Positions 15,585 to 17,867 of a DNA stretch of 17,867 nucleotides are shown piece after piece. The notes under the pieces were generated by a model that did no database searches, was not told the DNA's origin, and was given only the letters and a program-made list of their open reading frames with translations. Made by a program: the position numbers and the translations under genes. This stretch comes from an uncultured bacterium. GTDB lineage: Bacteria; Bacillota; Clostridia; Christensenellales; Pumilibacteraceae. The DNA is taken from NCBI GenBank assembly GCA_949747725.1, contig CATKFJ010000155.1, forward strand, positions 1 through 17,867, given 5' to 3'. Every line of letters starts with the position of its first letter. Within the stretch, counting starts at the first letter, position 1.

Positions 15585-15608
15585 AAAAGGACGGATAACC
15601 GTCCTTTA
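15585..15608 (-). terminator. Intrinsic terminator after the J-domain/Sel1 gene
   Basis: Stem AAAGGACGG (15586-15594), loop ATAA, CCGTCCTTT (15599-15607): 9 bp with a 4-nt loop and a TTTT run on the minus strand. It lies 9 bases beyond the stop of the J-domain gene and 15 bases before the ispE -35 box, so it insulates the two units. The stem core is the same as in the terminator at 11736-11763. Confidence 0.85.
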
Positions 15609-15616
15609 AAGTCAAA

Positions 15617-17395
15617 TCAATCGGTTTTTTTTGCCGCCGCGGCAGCGGTAGCCGTGCGTTTTTCACCTGCCACGTACTGCTTAGCCGCCTTGGAACCAAG
15701 CTTGGCGGCTTGTCGTATAAAGCCCGTACCCGTATCGATGTTTCGCTCCACGCCCTCGCCGTTTACGAAACAAATTCCGAGCGAATACATTGCGTCGGGA
15801 TGTTTCTGTTTGGCGGCTTCCTTAAACCAGAACACAGCCTGTTCGGGTTCGCGCTCTATCTCGTCGCCGTAATAGTACATTTCGCCGAGAGTATATTGCG
15901 CGTTCACGTCGCCTTCGAGCGCGTTCGCGGTAAGATCGTCGAAATGCGCCCAGAACTCCTTGCTTGCCAAACGGTTGCGATATTCCTCCGTAAGACTTTC
16001 GTTTTCAGCAATCAGCCTGCGCTCGTCGAGTATGCGTTCGGGCGTGATGTTTATCGTCTTATTATACGCGTCGCGCTTTATAGGGTCGGACAACGTTGCG
16101 TAAGCGGCCTCTATCTTTTTAAGCTTTTCCACATACGCTTCGTCGGTCTTGCCGGAATAGCGTTTTACAAGCTTTGCATGCGCGTCGTCGATTTCCTTTT
16201 CGGTCGCCCAAATAAGAACGCCCAACGCGCCGTAAAGAGTAGGCTTTGCCAACCGCCTGTCCGCTTGAGTCTTTTTAGACCATTCTTCGAGCCTGCGCTC
16301 GGTATCGGTAAGGAATTCTTCGCTCTTGGCATACTGCTGCCATCTGTCTATTTCGGCGCGCATTCCGTCCGAATCGGCTGTAAGCTCCGCGACCTTGCGT
16401 TTAAGGCTTTCCGCTTCCTCTTGGAACTGCTTGCGCTTATCCTGCTGCAACTGTATCTGCGCCTGACTTTTAAGCTCGATCTGCTTGCGTTCTTGTTCCA
16501 AGTGCTTTTTATCCTGTTCGAGCTGCGCGTTATCCGCTTTAGCTTTTTCTATCTTCTCTTTAAGAGTAGCATTCTCGGCTTCGGTTTTCTTTAGCGTTTG
16601 ACGCAGTTCCTCGAGCTTTTCTTTAAGAGTAGCATTCTCGGCTGTCACGCGGTTATTTGCCGCTCTGCGCGATCCGTCGTCGTTGTTAAGAGCCTGCAAT
16701 CTATCCTCGATCTCTTTGGAATGGATCTTTTCCTGAGCAAGCTCGCGATCGCGGTTGAATAATTCGTGTTCGAGTTCGCGCCTGTCCTGTTCGGCGTCTA
16801 CAAGCCGACGTCTTAACGTCACCAAATCGGCAGCGTCCTTTTTCAGCTTTCTATTTTCGGTGGTGAGCGTTCTTACGCTTGCCGTAAGCTTATCCTTTTC
16901 CGCTTCTGCCGCAGCTTTAGCCTCGGCAAGCCCTTGCTCTCTGCCGCTAATATACGCTTGCTGTCTGAGCGCCTGCATTTGGGCTTGGACTTGAGCTTGA
17001 GCCGATGCCGCCGTGCCGTATTGCGCGCCGCGCACGGTCTGACGCGTACGCGCGCCCATTGTCGACGCATTGTTCGCCATGCTGTTTCTGTATGCGGCTT
17101 GTCTTGCGGCTTGCCGCGCAGCCGCTTGGGCTTGCGCGCGTTGACGCGCTATAATGTCCTCGGGATTGCGTCTGGGCGTAGCCGCCTCTTTGAGTTTTTG
17201 ATCGTACTCCGCGCGCGCCTTGGGATCGGACAAAACCGAGTTCGCCTCGTTTATATCCGAAAATTTTTCGGACGCGGCGCTGTCGCCGGGATTGACGTCG
17301 GGATGATACCGCTTTGCAAGCACGCGATAACTGCGCTTGATCTCCTCGTCAGTCGCTGTGGGTTTGATATTTAGAATTTGATAGTAGTTTTTCAT
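15617..17395 (-). CDS. J-domain protein with coiled coil, second J-like domain and Sel1 repeats
   Basis: A 592-residue, probably cytoplasmic, multidomain protein. Parts in order: a canonical J domain at 1-68 with intact HPD (31-33), which in the family stimulates Hsp70 (DnaK) ATPase; an Ala/Gln/Arg-rich linker at about 75-160; a long charged coiled coil at about 165-365; a second J-like domain at about 386-445 (LYGALGV to LSDPIKRDAYN) in which HPD is replaced by SGK, so it should not activate Hsp70; two Sel1/TPR-like repeats at about 496-570 (AQYTLGEMYYYG, then AMYSLGICFVNGEG); and an Ala/Lys-rich tail. It is not DnaJ itself: the Gly/Phe and zinc-finger regions are absent. A scaffold that brings DnaK to a client is a reasonable inference. 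The start is the ATG at 17395 because it begins the J domain; a longer reading would cover the promoter. No Shine-Dalgarno is visible. Confidence 0.9.
   Translation of the reverse strand: MKNYYQILNIKPTATDEEIKRSYRVLAKRYHPDVNPGDSAASEKFSDINEANSVLSDPKARAEYDQKLKEAATPRRNPEDIIARQRAQAQAAARQAARQAAYRNSMANNASTMGARTRQTVRGAQYGTAASAQAQVQAQMQALRQQAYISGREQGLAEAKAAAEAEKDKLTASVRTLTTENRKLKKDAADLVTLRRRLVDAEQDRRELEHELFNRDRELAQEKIHSKEIEDRLQALNNDDGSRRAANNRVTAENATLKEKLEELRQTLKKTEAENATLKEKIEKAKADNAQLEQDKKHLEQERKQIELKSQAQIQLQQDKRKQFQEEAESLKRKVAELTADSDGMRAEIDRWQQYAKSEEFLTDTERRLEEWSKKTQADRRLAKPTLYGALGVLIWATEKEIDDAHAKLVKRYSGKTDEAYVEKLKKIEAAYATLSDPIKRDAYNKTINITPERILDERRLIAENESLTEEYRNRLASKEFWAHFDDLTANALEGDVNAQYTLGEMYYYGDEIEREPEQAVFWFKEAAKQKHPDAMYSLGICFVNGEGVERNIDTGTGFIRQAAKLGSKAAKQYVAGEKRTATAAAAAKKTD
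16557..16643 (-). repeat. Duplicated 21-residue coiled-coil unit with 24-nt exact direct repeats
   Basis: Identical 24-base stretches lie at 16557-16580 and 16620-16643, exactly 63 nt apart. They encode AENATLKEK twice within the coiled coil of the J-domain protein. The period of 63 nt is 21 residues, three heptads, so the duplication keeps the coiled-coil register. The rest of the unit has diverged. Confidence 0.88.
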
Positions 17396-17409
17396 TTTGT
17401 CATGACAAA
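17396..17409. promoter_or_regulatory. 14-bp perfect palindrome just before the J-domain start codon
   Basis: TTTGTCATGACAAA is self-complementary and ends one base before the ATG of the J-domain gene, within the transcribed leader. It could be an operator or a hairpin hiding the start; it is not the CIRCE heat-shock element. On the minus strand its centre also holds a tiny reading frame, ATG ACA AAA TGA, whose stop overlaps the gene's ATG. Confidence 0.45.
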
Positions 17410-17441
17410 TCCGATACAAAACATACTTTAATTCGATACAT

Positions 17442-17470
17442 ATTGTACAACTATACGCGAAAAATGTCAA
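17442..17470 (-). promoter_or_regulatory. Sigma-A promoter of the J-domain/Sel1 gene
   Basis: Minus strand: perfect -35 TTGACA (17470-17465), 17-nt spacer, -10 TACAAT (17447-17442). Predicted start near 17435, leader about 40 nt with no ribosome site. The -35 box forms one arm of the small hairpin described at 17460-17479. Confidence 0.82.
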
Positions 17471-17479
17471 GCATTGACA
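17460..17479 (-). terminator. Possible weak terminator after pyrophosphatase, overlapping a -35 box
   Basis: Minus strand: TGTCAA, loop TGC, TTGACA, then TTTTT. The 6-bp stem with three-base loop and U run has terminator form but low stability. It lies 24 bases past the pyrophosphatase stop. Its downstream arm is the -35 box of the J-domain gene. No other terminator is visible in this gap. Confidence 0.4.
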
Positions 17480-17503
17480 GCTAATAGCGCCAACCGACTT
17501 TTA

Positions 17504-17867
17504 TTACTTTTTGTATTTCTTCTTGTACAAAGCTATACATTTCGAAATAATGTCTATCGCCTCGTCTTTATGACAAATCTCTTTTACCGTTGTCACCTTG
17601 TGCTCGAGTTCTTTATACACTTCGAAGAAATGCATCATTTCTTCATGAACGTGCGCGGGCAATTCTTTAATATCGTAATAACCGTTATAGTTGGGATCGT
17701 TTACGGGCACGGCGATTATCTTTTCGTCCATTTCTCCGCCGTCCACCATTTTTATAACGCCTATCGGCGTACATGTGACAAGCGTCATCGGATAAATTAT
17801 TTCGTTACACAAAACAAGCACGTCCAACGGATCGCCGTCGTCTGCAAGCGTCCGCGGAATAAACCCG
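17504..17867 (-). CDS. ppa: Family I inorganic pyrophosphatase, C-terminal part (cut by window edge)
   Basis: The reading frame is open to the right edge, so the N-terminus is missing; about 120 residues are visible. The enzyme hydrolyses pyrophosphate to two phosphates, pulling biosynthetic reactions forward. The first visible residues, GFIPRTLADDGDPLDVLVL, contain the family I signature DGDPLD whose aspartates bind the catalytic Mg ions, followed by PVNDPNYNGYYDIKELPAHVHEEMMHFFEVYK, the usual C-terminal half. A TTG inside this run at 17827 is not a start, because the signature continues upstream of it. The gene is the last or only visible member of its unit; a weak hairpin follows it. Confidence 0.92.
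   Translation of the reverse strand, partial: GFIPRTLADDGDPLDVLVLCNEIIYPMTLVTCTPIGVIKMVDGGEMDEKIIAVPVNDPNYNGYYDIKELPAHVHEEMMHFFEVYKELEHKVTTVKEICHKDEAIDIISKCIALYKKKYKK

Noticed and set aside
15710..16594. Plus-strand open frame antisense to the J-domain/Sel1 gene
   Set aside because: Leu/Phe-rich complement of the coiled-coil codons; no start signal, promoter or known motif.
17396..17409. CIRCE (HrcA) operator upstream of a J-domain gene
   Set aside because: The palindrome TTTGTCATGACAAA does not match the TTAGCACTC-N9-GAGTGCTAA element, and the gene is not classical dnaJ.
17396..17470. N-terminal extension of the J-domain protein from 17470
   Set aside because: It covers the promoter and adds residues with no family match; the J domain begins at the ATG at 17395.
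1..17867. CRISPR arrays, tRNA or rRNA genes, insertion sequences, phage or defence genes
   Set aside because: Looked for by eye on both strands; no regular spaced repeats, cloverleaf or T-loop signatures, transposase or integrase motifs were found. A covariance-model or repeat search could still find short ones.

Overview
This window looks like a chromosomal segment of an uncultured Clostridia-type Firmicute, possibly a gut member. That is inferred from the gene families: an LtaS-type sulfatase, a UPF0237/UPF0210 pair, an M3 oligoendopeptidase F, a choloylglycine-hydrolase-family enzyme, MEP-pathway IspE, and a surface lipoprotein amylase with an InlB repeat and CBM41. Base composition is balanced and ATA codons are frequent. 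No rRNA, tRNA, CRISPR array, insertion sequence or phage gene was seen. Coding density is high and no gap exceeds 200 bases.

Left block (1-5727, all minus strand). In transcription order this holds a choloylglycine/penicillin-acylase-family Ntn hydrolase, a UPF0237 ACT-domain protein with its own promoter, a UPF0210 (PFL) protein, oligoendopeptidase F, a lipoprotein with a C-terminal membrane anchor, and the N-terminus of the replicative helicase DnaB, cut by the window edge. From the ACT gene onward the genes are close together with no visible terminator, so they may form one operon running into dnaB.

Middle block (5845-11009, plus strand). One strong promoter precedes a small P-loop kinase-like protein, a polytopic membrane protein, an LtaS-like phosphoglycerol-transferase-type sulfatase and a ClC chloride/proton exchanger with an RCK_C tail. 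The genes touch or overlap, and the unit ends at a bidirectional terminator. It looks like a cell-envelope operon.

Right block (11031-17867, all minus strand). From right to left: inorganic pyrophosphatase (partial), a large J-domain/coiled-coil/Sel1 protein, ispE, a lipoprotein alpha-glucan hydrolase, and a small four-helix membrane protein. The J-domain, ispE, amylase and small membrane protein genes each have a near-consensus sigma-A promoter. Two terminators in this block share the same stem core.

The most unusual features are as follows. Two genes (the ACT protein and ispE) have a -10 box exactly 6 nt before the ATG, which predicts leaderless mRNAs, while neighbouring genes have clear Shine-Dalgarno sites. 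The J-domain protein combines an N-terminal J domain, a long coiled coil with a duplicated 21-residue unit, a degenerate second J-like domain and Sel1 repeats. The terminators share a stem, and one promoter -35 box sits inside a terminator-like hairpin. I found no clear defence system or wholly new pathway; most genes are recognisable housekeeping or envelope families.
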